From positions 1 to 18,760 of the forward strand of contig CAZSFD010000096.1 in NCBI GenBank assembly GCA_964606085.1: a stretch of DNA of 18,760 bases, given 5' to 3'. The stretch is from CAIQJJ01 sp964606085 (lineage in GTDB: Bacteria > Chloroflexota > Anaerolineae > Anaerolineales > UBA4823). This document shows, in pieces, positions 6,267-14,208 of this stretch; position 1 is the stretch's first letter; each line of letters starts with the position of its first letter. Under the pieces are notes generated by a model. It made no database searches, had not been told where the DNA came from, and saw only the letters and a program-made list of their open reading frames with translations. Position numbers and translations under genes: made by a program.

Positions 6267-7406
6267 ATGAAACTGAAACGATTGACATACCTGGTCGGCG
6301 GCGTGCTGCTGTTGTTGGGCATCTATGGCTTTGCCAATCGCCTGTTCATCGGCGAGCGCGATGTAAACTACGGCTCGTATGTGGTGTGGGGGCTGTGGGT
6401 GGCGATGTATCTGTTCTTTGCGGGCGTCTCCACCGGGGCCTACATGATCGCCACGCTCGATGTTCTCTTCGGCGTCAAGCTCTTTCGGGGAACGGCGAAG
6501 GCCGCCCTGTGGGGCGCGCTCGTGACCATGCCGGCTGCCCTGGCAACGATTGGGATGGACCTCGGCCACATGGAGCGCATCTGGAAGGTGTACGTGCAGC
6601 CCAATTTCGGCTCGCTGCTGGCGCAGATGGTGTGGGGTTACACCGGCTTCATTGCCATCATTTTGCTTTCCCTATGGGCGGCCTTCCGCAAGCCGCAAGC
6701 CATTTGGGTCAAGCCGCTGTTCGCCCTGGGCCTGTTTATGGCGATCTTCCTGAGCGGTGGCGTGGGGGCGCTGCTGGGTGTCAACGCCAGCCGGTCTTAC
6801 TGGCATGTGGGCCTGCTGCCAGCGCAGTTCCCGTTTTTCTCGCTGGCCTCCGGTTTGGCGCTCATGCTGGTCGTGTTGGGTTGGTTCGCGCCAACCGATG
6901 ACGAACGCCGCCCGCAGCAGTTATGGGTGCTGGGTCTGGCCACCGTGGTGCTGGCGTTGGTCAAGGTATATTTCCTGTGGACGGATTTTTCGCAGTCCAT
7001 TTACGGCGGCATCCCCGATAATGTGGCCGCCGTCAACCAGGTGCTTTACGGGCGTTACTGGTGGGCCTTCTGGTTCCTGCAAATCGGGCTGGGTACAGTC
7101 GTCCCGGTGATTGTATTGCTGCAAACAAAACTGGCAAAGAACGGCCTATGGGCCGGAGCGATGGGCGTGCTGGTGTTGATCGGCTTCGGCGTGGCGCGCG
7201 CCAACATCGTCTTCCCGGCCCTTTCCATCCCCGAATTGGAGGGCCTCAGCAACGCATTTACTGGCCCGCACCTGAATTTCGATTACGCCCCCAGCCTGAT
7301 GGAATGGTCGGTCGTGCTGGGCGTGGTGGGAGCGGCCACCCTGGCCTTCCTGATCGGCGCCGACCGGCTTTCGTTACTCAAACCTACTTCGGAGGTGAAG
7401 CAATGA
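6267..7406 (+). CDS. ttrC: Tetrathionate reductase family subunit C, NrfD/PsrC-type quinol-oxidising membrane anchor
   Basis: The 379-residue protein is strongly hydrophobic with nine or ten predicted membrane helices, for example near 8-28, 38-66, 77-97, 118-137, 148-170, 181-200, 212-230, 262-285, 292-312 and 347-365. The stretch VWGLWVAMYLFFAGVSTGAY resembles the quinone-site region of NrfD/PsrC proteins. The role is to oxidise menaquinol in the membrane and pass electrons to TtrB. A Shine-Dalgarno GGAGG precedes the ATG by a few bases, and the stop overlaps the ttrA ATG (ATGA). The family also serves polysulfide, thiosulfate and other reductases, so substrate identity comes from TtrA. Confidence 0.87.
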   Translation: MKLKRLTYLVGGVLLLLGIYGFANRLFIGERDVNYGSYVVWGLWVAMYLFFAGVSTGAYMIATLDVLFGVKLFRGTAKAALWGALVTMPAALATIGMDLGHMERIWKVYVQPNFGSLLAQMVWGYTGFIAIILLSLWAAFRKPQAIWVKPLFALGLFMAIFLSGGVGALLGVNASRSYWHVGLLPAQFPFFSLASGLALMLVVLGWFAPTDDERRPQQLWVLGLATVVLALVKVYFLWTDFSQSIYGGIPDNVAAVNQVLYGRYWWAFWFLQIGLGTVVPVIVLLQTKLAKNGLWAGAMGVLVLIGFGVARANIVFPALSIPELEGLSNAFTGPHLNFDYAPSLMEWSVVLGVVGAATLAFLIGADRLSLLKPTSEVKQ

Positions 7407-10400
7407 CCATAAACCAATCCGCTCACTGTCAGATATCGCGCCGCGATTTTCTCAAGTTATCCACGCTAACCGGCAGTGCAGCGTTCTTCCTGGGTAACCT
7501 GCAATGGGTGCAAAACGCTTTCGCCCAATCTGAAGAAGGCTCGGCCTATGTGCTGGCCCAACCCGAACACCAGGTCTATTCCGTCTGTCAGCAGTGCAAC
7601 ACGCAGTGCGGCATCAAGGTCAAAATCCTGGATGGCGTGGCGGTCAAAATCGAGGGCAACCCCTACTCGCCGTGGAATCTCGTCCCGCACGTGGCCTACG
7701 ATACCCCGCTGACCGAAATGGCAAAGGTAGATGCCCCGCTCTGCCCCAAAGGGCAGGCCGGTATGCAAACCGCCTACGACCCCTTCCGCATCACCCAGGT
7801 GCTCAAACGCGCCGGCAAGCGCGGCGAAAACAAATGGGAAACCATCCCCTTCGAGCAGGCGATCAACGAAATCGTCGAGGGCGGCAAGCTATTCCAGAAC
7901 GTACCCGGCGAAGCCAACCGTGAAGTCGAAGGGCTGCGCGCCCTGCGCGCCATCACCGACGCCAAGCTGATGAAAGACATGAATAAAGCCATCGGGGCGA
8001 TTCGCGCGGAAAAAGATGCCGAGAAGAAAAAGGCCCTGGTGGATCAATTCAAGGTGGACTTTGCCGACCACCTGGACAAGATGATGGACCCCGAACACCC
8101 TGATTTTGGTCCCAAGAATAACCAGATTCTCTACTTCTGGGGGCGCAAGAAGGGCGGCCGCTCCGACATCGCCCACCGGCTGTTTGGCTCTGGCCTGGGC
8201 ACCACCAACCGCCACGGCCACACCACCGTCTGCCAGGGGTCGCTATATTTCTCCGGCAAATCCATGAGCGACCAGTGGGACGCCGCCACGGCCAAGTTCA
8301 CCGGCGGGGCCAAAGCCTACTGGATGGGCGATACCGCCAGCGCCGATTTCGTCATTTTCGTGGGTTCTTCGCCCTTCGAGGGCAACTATGGCCCCACCAA
8401 CCGCGTGCCGCGTATCACCGAACGCCTGGCCAGCGGCGAACTGAAATTCGCCGTGATTGACCCGCGCCTTTCCAAGATCGGCGGCAAAGCCTGGAAATGG
8501 CTGCCCAACAAGCCCGGCTCGGAGGGCGCGATCGCCCTGGCGCTGATCCAATGGGTGATCGAAAACCAGCGTTACGACGCCAAGTATCTCTCCCTGGCCA
8601 ACAAAGCCGCCTCCACCGCTGCCAAAGAACCCACCTGGTGCAACGCCAGTTGGCTGGTGAAAATTGACCCCGAAAAAGGCACTCCCGGCAAGTTCCTGCG
8701 CGGCACAGACCTGGAGTTGGTGCAAAAGGTGGAAGAAGAGAAAGACGATAAGAAAGTCATCACCTATCCCACCCTCGATGGCGCAACGGTCTTTGCCACC
8801 GACCCCTTCGTGGTGCTGGATGCCGATGGCAACCCGCTCTTGTTCGACCCCAACGATACCGAGAATGCGGTGGTGGCCGGGCAGTTATTCGTCGAAAACG
8901 CCCTGGTGGGTGAGTTCACCGTCAAGAGCAGCCTGCAAATTCTGAAGGAATCGGCCAACCAGAAAACCATCGCAGAATGGGCCGAAATCTCTGGGCTGAA
9001 CGCCAAAGACCTGGCCGAACTGGCCCAAGAATTTACCTCCCACGGCAAAAACGCCTGTGTGGACATCCACCGCGGCGTCAGCCAGCATACCAACGGCTAC
9101 TACAACGTGATCGCCTGGTACAACCTGGCGCTGCTGATTGGCAACTTCGACTGGCGCGGCGGCCAGGTCTACGCCAGCACCTACGACCTTTCGGGTGCGA
9201 AGGCCGAAGGGCCGGTGCTGTTCAGCAAGGCCGACCCCGGCGCGCTGGCCCCCTTCGGGCTGAGCCTGATCCGCCACGACGCCAAGTACGAAGAATCCAC
9301 CATCTACATGAACCTGCCCGAAGACCAGCGCTACCCGGCCAAACGCAACTGGTACCCCCTGGCCTCCGACGTGTACGAGGAAATCATCCCATCAGCAGGC
9401 GACGCCTACCCCTACCCGATCAAAGCCGCCTTCATGTACATGGGCTCGCCGGTCTACTCCCTGCCCGGCGGCCACAAGTGGATCGAGATTTTGCAAGATG
9501 TGGAAAAACTGCCCCTGTTCGTCGCCTGCGACATTCTGGTTGGCGAGACGAGCATGTACGCCGATTACATCTTCCCCGATACCACCTATCTGGAACGCTG
9601 GGAGTTTACCGGTTCGCACCCCAACATCACTTTCAAAGTGCAGGGGGTGCGCCAGCCGGTCATCGCTCCGCTGACCGGCACGGTGAAGGTCTACGGGCAG
9701 GAGATGGCGCTGCAATACGAAGCCATGCTGCTGGGCCTGGCTGAAAAGCTGGGTCTGCCCGATTTCGGCCCGAATGGACTGGGCGAAGGCATGGATTTCA
9801 ACCATCCCGATGATCTCTACCTGCGCATGGTGATGAACCTGGCCTACGGCGAGAAGAAAGACCTCGAAGATGCCGTCCCCGAAGCCTCGCCGGAAGAGGT
9901 GGAACTGTTCATCAAATCGCGCGCCCACTTGCCCAAAGCCGTCTTCGACCCAGGGCGCTGGCAGCGCATCACCGGCGATTTGTGGCCGCGCGTGGTCACA
10001 GTGCTGGGGCGCGGCGGGCGTTTCCAGGCCTACGAGAAAGGCTACCCCGGCGACGGTGTGCGCCCCGGCTCGTTCGACGAACCCTACATCATGCCGACGG
10101 GCGTCAAATATGGCAAACAGATCAACATGTACCTCGAAAAGAACGTCGGCGTCAAACACGCTGGCACCGGCAAAGCGCTCTCGCCCATTCCCACCTATGT
10201 GGAACCCTATATGGGTTTCGACGGCCAGGTGATTGACGACAGCCCCGCCGGTTACGACCTGAAGCTGATCACCTACCGCGAGATCATGCAAACCAAAAGC
10301 CGCACCCAGGGCAACTACTGGCTCAAGGCGCTGCTGCCCGAAAACTTCCTGCTGATGAACTCCGCCGATGCTGAACAGCGCCGCCTGAAAGATGGGGATG

Positions 10401-10729
10401 TGGTACGCATCTCCTCGGCCAGCAACCCGGACGGCGAATGGGATTTCGGCAACGGCATCAAACGCCCCATCTCTGGCAAAGTGAAGGTGGTAGAAGGGAT
10501 GCGCCCCGGTGTGATTGCCTTTGCCCTGGGTTTCGGTCACTGGGCGTATGGCTCGCAAGACATCACCATCAACAATATCACCATCCCCGGCGAGGAGCGG
10601 CGCTTCGAGGGCTTCCATGCCAACGCCGCCATGCGCACCGACCCGCTGATCACCAACACCTGTCTGTTCGACCCGGTGGGCGGTTCGGCGGTGTTCTACG
10701 ATACCCAGGTGAAGGTGGAGAAAGCGTGA
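7403..10729 (+). CDS. ttrA: Tetrathionate reductase family catalytic subunit A, Tat-exported molybdopterin oxidoreductase
   Basis: This 1108-residue enzyme has a Tat leader with SRRDFLK (Arg13-Arg14), a hydrophobic segment and an Ala-Phe-Ala cleavage site near 39-41. One [4Fe-4S] cluster is bound by Cys62, Cys65, Cys69 and Cys114. The molybdenum ligand is most likely Cys277 (NRHGHTTVCQGSLYFSG), as in the Psr/Ttr/Arr group. Stretches such as KRAGKRGENKWETIPFEQ, EHPDFGPKNNQ, YPAKRNWYP and AYPYPIKA match what I recall of Salmonella TtrA better than ArrA or PsrA. It should reduce tetrathionate or a similar acceptor on the outer face. The reading frame is open from 7061, but the ATG at 7403 has a good GGAGGTG and starts the Tat peptide; it overlaps ttrC by 4 bp. 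A lysine-rich helical insertion lies near residues 187-228. Family assignment is strong; the true substrate is untested. Confidence 0.87.
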   Translation: MTINQSAHCQISRRDFLKLSTLTGSAAFFLGNLQWVQNAFAQSEEGSAYVLAQPEHQVYSVCQQCNTQCGIKVKILDGVAVKIEGNPYSPWNLVPHVAYDTPLTEMAKVDAPLCPKGQAGMQTAYDPFRITQVLKRAGKRGENKWETIPFEQAINEIVEGGKLFQNVPGEANREVEGLRALRAITDAKLMKDMNKAIGAIRAEKDAEKKKALVDQFKVDFADHLDKMMDPEHPDFGPKNNQILYFWGRKKGGRSDIAHRLFGSGLGTTNRHGHTTVCQGSLYFSGKSMSDQWDAATAKFTGGAKAYWMGDTASADFVIFVGSSPFEGNYGPTNRVPRITERLASGELKFAVIDPRLSKIGGKAWKWLPNKPGSEGAIALALIQWVIENQRYDAKYLSLANKAASTAAKEPTWCNASWLVKIDPEKGTPGKFLRGTDLELVQKVEEEKDDKKVITYPTLDGATVFATDPFVVLDADGNPLLFDPNDTENAVVAGQLFVENALVGEFTVKSSLQILKESANQKTIAEWAEISGLNAKDLAELAQEFTSHGKNACVDIHRGVSQHTNGYYNVIAWYNLALLIGNFDWRGGQVYASTYDLSGAKAEGPVLFSKADPGALAPFGLSLIRHDAKYEESTIYMNLPEDQRYPAKRNWYPLASDVYEEIIPSAGDAYPYPIKAAFMYMGSPVYSLPGGHKWIEILQDVEKLPLFVACDILVGETSMYADYIFPDTTYLERWEFTGSHPNITFKVQGVRQPVIAPLTGTVKVYGQEMALQYEAMLLGLAEKLGLPDFGPNGLGEGMDFNHPDDLYLRMVMNLAYGEKKDLEDAVPEASPEEVELFIKSRAHLPKAVFDPGRWQRITGDLWPRVVTVLGRGGRFQAYEKGYPGDGVRPGSFDEPYIMPTGVKYGKQINMYLEKNVGVKHAGTGKALSPIPTYVEPYMGFDGQVIDDSPAGYDLKLITYREIMQTKSRTQGNYWLKALLPENFLLMNSADAEQRRLKDGDVVRISSASNPDGEWDFGNGIKRPISGKVKVVEGMRPGVIAFALGFGHWAYGSQDITINNITIPGEERRFEGFHANAAMRTDPLITNTCLFDPVGGSAVFYDTQVKVEKA

Positions 10730-10749
10730 GAAAGTAATCTGGCAACCAG

Positions 10750-10791
10750 CAAACAGGTACACAGGGAATGACTCACCTGTGTACCTGTTTG
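10750..10791. terminator. 16-bp perfect inverted repeat after ttrA (terminator or operator)
   Basis: CAAACAGGTACACAGG (10750-10765) is the exact reverse complement of CCTGTGTACCTGTTTG (10776-10791), with a 10-base loop. It starts 20 nt after the ttrA stop. There is no clean T-run, only TTTGTGTGT. A probable -10 hexamer (TAAAAT, 10796-10801) follows at once. It may end the ttr transcript, act in both directions, or bind a regulator of the fmdE-like operon. Confidence 0.55.
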
Positions 10792-10795
10792 TGTG

Positions 10796-10801
10796 TAAAA
10801 T
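10796..10801 (+). promoter_or_regulatory. Possible -10 hexamer (TAAAAT) of the fmdE-like operon
   Basis: TAAAAT lies 11 nt before the ATG at 10813, giving a predicted leader of only about 5 nt. No Shine-Dalgarno sequence is seen. The 16-bp inverted repeat directly upstream would overlap the -35 zone. Confidence 0.3.
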
Positions 10802-10812
10802 GGCCGCACACG

Positions 10813-11451
10813 ATGGATATTCAACCTTTACTCGAAAAATCGTCCCGCAACCACAGCCACCTGTGCCCGCGCCAGATTCTTGGCGTGCGGATGGGGTTGG
10901 CTGGCATGAAAGCGCTCGGCTTCGAGGCGCCGCCCGATAAAAAACGCCTGCTGATCATCAGCGAGACCGATGGCTGTTTCGCCGATGGTCTCTCTGCCGC
11001 CACGAATTGTACGGTGGGCCACCGCACCTTGCGCGTAGAAGATTATGGCAAGGTGGCTGCCGTGTTTGTGGATACGATCACGGGCCAGGCGGTTCGCGCG
11101 GCCCCGGCGCGGGATGTTCGCCAAAAGGCGCTTGCCTACGCCCCCGATGAGCCGCGCCATTATTTTGCGCAGATGCAGGCGTACCAGGCCATGCCCGATG
11201 AAGCGATGTTCACCCTGCAAGCTGTTGTGTTGAACACGCCGGTCGCCGCAATCGTATCGAGGCCGGGTGTGCGCGTCAACTGTGAAGCCTGCGGCGAGGA
11301 GATCATCAACGAGCGCGAAGTTAATCTAAATGGACAGATACTTTGCCGCGCCTGCGCCGGGGGTGGGTACTATCGAGCAATCGCCATCCCTCCGTCATCC
11401 CTGTTCTTTTCTGAAGAACTCGCCCAACCTGCCCTGGTGATGAGCGGATGA
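10813..11451 (+). CDS. FmdE-family protein with C-terminal zinc ribbon
   Basis: The 212-residue protein resembles the FmdE family (formylmethanofuran dehydrogenase subunit E). Seen features are HSHLCPRQILGVRMGLAG near the start (Cys18), ETDGCFADGL...TNCTVGHRTL (Cys55, Cys66, His70), and a C-terminal four-cysteine zinc ribbon (Cys157, Cys160, Cys178, Cys181). Stand-alone FmdE-like proteins occur next to molybdenum and tungsten enzymes in many anaerobes; their exact role is unsettled, with metal or cofactor handling the usual suggestion. Placement between ttrA and moaA/mobA remnants supports a molybdoenzyme link. An upstream in-frame ATG at 10768 lies in the inverted repeat loop and is unlikely; 10813 begins the conserved region. 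The stop overlaps the next ATG by 4 bp. Confidence 0.8.
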   Translation: MDIQPLLEKSSRNHSHLCPRQILGVRMGLAGMKALGFEAPPDKKRLLIISETDGCFADGLSAATNCTVGHRTLRVEDYGKVAAVFVDTITGQAVRAAPARDVRQKALAYAPDEPRHYFAQMQAYQAMPDEAMFTLQAVVLNTPVAAIVSRPGVRVNCEACGEEIINEREVNLNGQILCRACAGGGYYRAIAIPPSSLFFSEELAQPALVMSG

Positions 11452-12197
11452 GTATGTCCGCGTTGCTCTACCTGCTGGTTCCCGTCATTGCCTTTCTTTA
11501 CGCCAGCGTCGGTTTTGGCGGCGCAACGGGATATTTGGCCGTTATGAGCTTGTTTGATGTGCCGCCTGCGTTAATGGCCAGCACGGCGCTCGTGTTGAAT
11601 GTCCTGGTCGCCAGCATTTCGTTTTCATCTTTTTATCGCGCCGGCCATCTGCGGCGTGAACTTCTCTTGCCATTCCTGATTTCATCCATCCCCGCGGCAT
11701 TCCTGGGGGGCTATTTCAAAATTACGGATGAAATCTATTCCATCTTGCTTTACATTGTTTTGACTTTTGTTGCCATCCGGCTGCTATTTTTGAGCAAGAA
11801 TCAGGATGATTCGCTTCCAACTCGTTCGGTGCCTTTTGTTGGAGCGCTCGTGGTTGGCTTTGGAATCGGCCTGCTTTCTGGCATGGTGGGCATTGGCGGC
11901 GGGATTTTCCTATCCCCGGTCATCTTATTCGCCCGGTGGGGAACTTCCAAACACGCCTCAGCGGTCGCGGCAGCATTTATCGTGTTGAATTCCATCAGCG
12001 GACTGGCTGGGCGTATCATTGGCGGCGCTTTCATCCTGGATACGTTCGCCTTCTCGCTGATCCCATTCGGGCTTTTGGGTGCATTGGCGGGCAGTTATTG
12101 GGGCGCATTGCGTTTCACGGGGCAAACGCTGCGCCGCGCCCTGGGCGTGGTTATGTCGCTTGCAGTCGCCAATTTCTGGCTGGGCTTTTGGAGATGA
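11448..12197 (+). CDS. TauE/SafE family anion (sulfite) exporter
   Basis: This 249-residue integral membrane protein has about eight helices in two repeats. The family glycine-rich motifs appear in each half: FLYASVGFGGATGYLAVMSL (16-35) and GIGLLSGMVGIGGGIFLSPV (139-158). TauE/SafE proteins export sulfite, sulfoacetate or related organosulfur anions. Beside a sulfur-oxyanion reductase, the plausible role is removing sulfite or thiosulfate-derived products. The start overlaps the fmdE-like stop (ATGA), so the two are co-translated; a second ATG follows 6 nt later. The substrate is inference from family and context. Confidence 0.88.
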   Translation: MSMSALLYLLVPVIAFLYASVGFGGATGYLAVMSLFDVPPALMASTALVLNVLVASISFSSFYRAGHLRRELLLPFLISSIPAAFLGGYFKITDEIYSILLYIVLTFVAIRLLFLSKNQDDSLPTRSVPFVGALVVGFGIGLLSGMVGIGGGIFLSPVILFARWGTSKHASAVAAAFIVLNSISGLAGRIIGGAFILDTFAFSLIPFGLLGALAGSYWGALRFTGQTLRRALGVVMSLAVANFWLGFWR

Positions 12198-12209
12198 GTT
12201 GGAAACGCC

Positions 12210-12829
12210 ATGGCATTGGCTGACTCTTTCGGACGCCCCATCACATATCTGCGCATCTCGTTGACTGACCGCTGCAACTTACGCTGCGCCTATTGCATGC
12301 CCGAGATCGGCCTGGCTTCTTCATGAAGACCTGCGAAGGCACGGGAATTCATTCAAAGTCCGCAGTACGCCGCTTTGCAAACGTTTCGATTAGACAGTTA
12401 TGAAATTCACATTCCTAAACCACACGGTATTTTGGCTGCTGAACGGGTCGGGCTCACGCCGATCAAGTTGAATGCCGTCATCATCCGGGTCGTCAACGAA
12501 GATGAACTTCTCGATCTGGCCCGCCTGAGCCTGGCGCACGCCTGGCATATCCGCTTCATCGAAGTGATGCCAATTGGCAACGCGCAGAACTGGGGAGAAG
12601 GTTTCCCGGCCCCTGATGAACGCTATGTTTCCGCACAAGAAATGCGCGCCCGACTGTCACCCTTCGACCTGCAACCGGAAACTGCCATCTGCGGCAACGG
12701 GCCTGCCCGCTGCGCCCGGCCCTACGTTCTGAGCAGGCATTGGAGAACGCCTTTTTGCAGGCTGTGGCCGGTAAGCCGCAACAACATCACCTACATGTGC
12801 CACTTTGGCTACAGCGGCGCGTGGCATGA
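12210..12829 (+). pseudogene. moaA: moaA remnant (GTP 3',8-cyclase) with two internal deletions and frameshifts
   Basis: Three pieces of MoaA survive in order. The first 38 codons (12210-12326) hold the radical-SAM motif CNLRCAYC (Cys22/26/29) and end at a TGA. The middle piece (about 12435-12707) reads AAERVGLTPIKLNAV, HIRFIEVMPIGNAQNWGEGF and stops at GNGPAR. The C-terminal piece (about 12710-12829), in another frame, reads LRPALRSEQALENAF and AVAGKPQQHHL, then TGA. Missing are roughly 100 residues with the GGEP region and about 60 residues with the cysteines of the second [4Fe-4S] cluster. The protein cannot work as a GTP cyclase for molybdenum cofactor synthesis. The stretch 12327-12434 is not recognised. 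The position between tauE (12 nt upstream) and mobA (22 nt downstream) shows that it once belonged to the operon. Confidence 0.85.
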
Positions 12830-12851
12830 GCCAGATTGGAGGATAGTTCAC

Positions 12852-13454
12852 TTGGATCACTTGAGCGTCGTTATTCAAGCGGGAGGCGCTTCGCTGCGTA
12901 TGGGGCAAGACAAGGCCCTCATGCTGCTACGCGGCAAGCCGCTCATTCAGTGGGTGGCTGAGCGCGTGCAAACGATGGCTGATGAGTTGCTGGTGATCGC
13001 TAACCAACCTGGGGGGTATGCGTTTCTCAATTTACCTACCTATTCCGATATTCTGCCTGGGCGTGGGCCGTTGGGCGGGTTGTATACGGCTTTATCTATC
13101 GCCCAATCTCCCCTGGTGGCGATGGTGGCGTGTGATATGCCCTTCGTCAACGCCGACCTGCTGGCTTTCGAGCGCGACGAGTTACTCCTTTCGGGCGCAG
13201 ATGTCGTTATCCCGGCCAACGACAAGGGCCTGGAACCATTTCATGCCGTATACCGCCGCGAGACCTGTTTACGCCTGGTTGAGGATGCCATCCAAATCGG
13301 CGAAATGCGGTTGGTTGCGTGGCTTAAATCGGCAAAGGTTCGTTATTTGACCCAGGCTGAAATCGCCGTCTATGATCCACAGCAAATGGCTTTTTACAAC
13401 TTAAACACGCCTGAAGAGTTTACTATTGCCAAAAACATCGCTGGACTTTCATAA
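12852..13454 (+). CDS. mobA: Molybdenum cofactor guanylyltransferase MobA
   Basis: This 200-residue protein has the GTP-binding signature QAGGASLRMGQDKALMLLRG (about residues 9-28), then DILPGRGPLGGLYTALS and VACDMPFVNADLL, whose Asp binds Mg2+. It attaches GMP to molybdopterin, making the bis-MGD cofactor that TtrA-type enzymes need. The reading frame is open back to 12375, but the upstream part is moaA debris. I choose the TTG at 12852 because GGAGGA (12838-12843) sits 8 nt before it and the family's N-terminal strand LSVVIQAGG follows at once. The C-terminus ends YNLNTPEEF plus 11 residues, a normal MobA ending. Its TAA (13452-13454) lies exactly at the edge of the IS remnant, so the last codons may have been altered. 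Confidence 0.9.
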   Translation: MDHLSVVIQAGGASLRMGQDKALMLLRGKPLIQWVAERVQTMADELLVIANQPGGYAFLNLPTYSDILPGRGPLGGLYTALSIAQSPLVAMVACDMPFVNADLLAFERDELLLSGADVVIPANDKGLEPFHAVYRRETCLRLVEDAIQIGEMRLVAWLKSAKVRYLTQAEIAVYDPQQMAFYNLNTPEEFTIAKNIAGLS

Positions 13455-14167
13455 ACACCCTGGTTTGTTGCTGCTTTGTATACCTTTTCCTTGTCATATG
13501 CACCATCGTCACTCATTTGTTCAATCTTGACATTCGTTTGTTTCAACAATTCTTCCGTCACTTCGGCGTCATCCACACTGGCATCTGTGAGTATCTCAGC
13601 TTCAATCTCCCCGCTCGCTTCATCCACGCACAGATGCAGTTTTCGCCATGTGCGCCGCTTACTATACCCATGTTTGCGCACCTTCCACTCACCTTCTCCA
13701 TAGACTTTCAGCCCGGTGCTATCCAAAACGGCATGGATGTCCCCCTTCTCACTGGTTGCTAATTGCACCTTCAACTCTTTAGCGCGCCGGTTCAAAGTCG
13801 TGTAATCGGGAATCGGCAGTTCCACGCCTAACAACTTACTCATCGAACAGGCAAACCCTTCCGTTTGACGGTAACCCAAATGATGTACGTGCTTTACCAT
13901 CAGCAAACATTCAATCGCACCGTCGGTGTATTCTTTCTGTCCGCCACACTTTTTGGGAGCTTTCGGGTCTGGTTGCCAAGCTCGAATGACATCATCGTCA
14001 ATCCATAGTGTAATGTCGCCACGCCGTTTCAGACTTTCGTTGTAACTCGCCCAGTTCCGCACTCGGTACTTGGCCTTCGGTTTCTCGTCAACTTGTCCTG
14101 ACTTGGCTTTTTGCCCCTTGAGTAAGGCTTTTCCTTGCGCTTTGTTTGGAGTGTGATTTTTTGTCAT
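13394..14167 (-). pseudogene. Truncated IS5/IS903-type DDE transposase
   Basis: The 257-residue frame starts at an ATG at 14167. It matches IS903-group transposases through YRVRNWASYNESLKRRGDIT (34-53), VLDSTGLKVYGEGEW with the first catalytic Asp149, and MSDDGAYDKEKVY with the second catalytic Asp221. Homology stops at about residue 238 (KAATNQGV). The last 19 residues are read from the antisense of the mobA 3' end. The region with the third catalytic residue, Glu, is absent, so the enzyme cannot be active. A full-length relative would be about 300 residues. Confidence 0.88.
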
Positions 14168-14208
14168 GCCCCAAACTTACCACTTTTTCGCATTCATGCA
14201 ACAATGCC
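13455..14208 (-). mobile_element. Truncated IS5-family (IS903-like) insertion sequence
   Basis: The remnant is bounded on its transposase-start side by an IS903-like terminal repeat, reading GGCATTGTTGCATGAATG inward from 14208. It is cut on the other side at about 13455, next to the mobA stop. About 750 bp remain of an element that is normally around 1 kb; the second terminal repeat was not found. Confidence 0.8.

Noticed and set aside
5739..6569. 276-codon minus-strand frame over ttrB and ttrC
   Set aside because: It is antisense to the sixteen-cysteine ferredoxin-like protein and the start of ttrC; no motif.
5505..10729. Arsenate reductase (Arr), arsenite oxidase (Arx) or polysulfide reductase as the identity of the operon
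   Set aside because: The long catalytic subunit, several sequence stretches and the regulator-B-C-A order fit TtrA better, although substrate remains unproven.
9392..10762. 456-codon open frame on the minus strand
   Set aside because: It lies antisense inside ttrA, has no family motifs, is rich in His/Val/Gln as expected for a shadow of GC-rich coding DNA, and ttrA is certain.
10768..10812. Upstream ATG extension of the fmdE-like gene
   Set aside because: The added residues would be read from the inverted repeat and promoter; the conserved protein begins at 10813.
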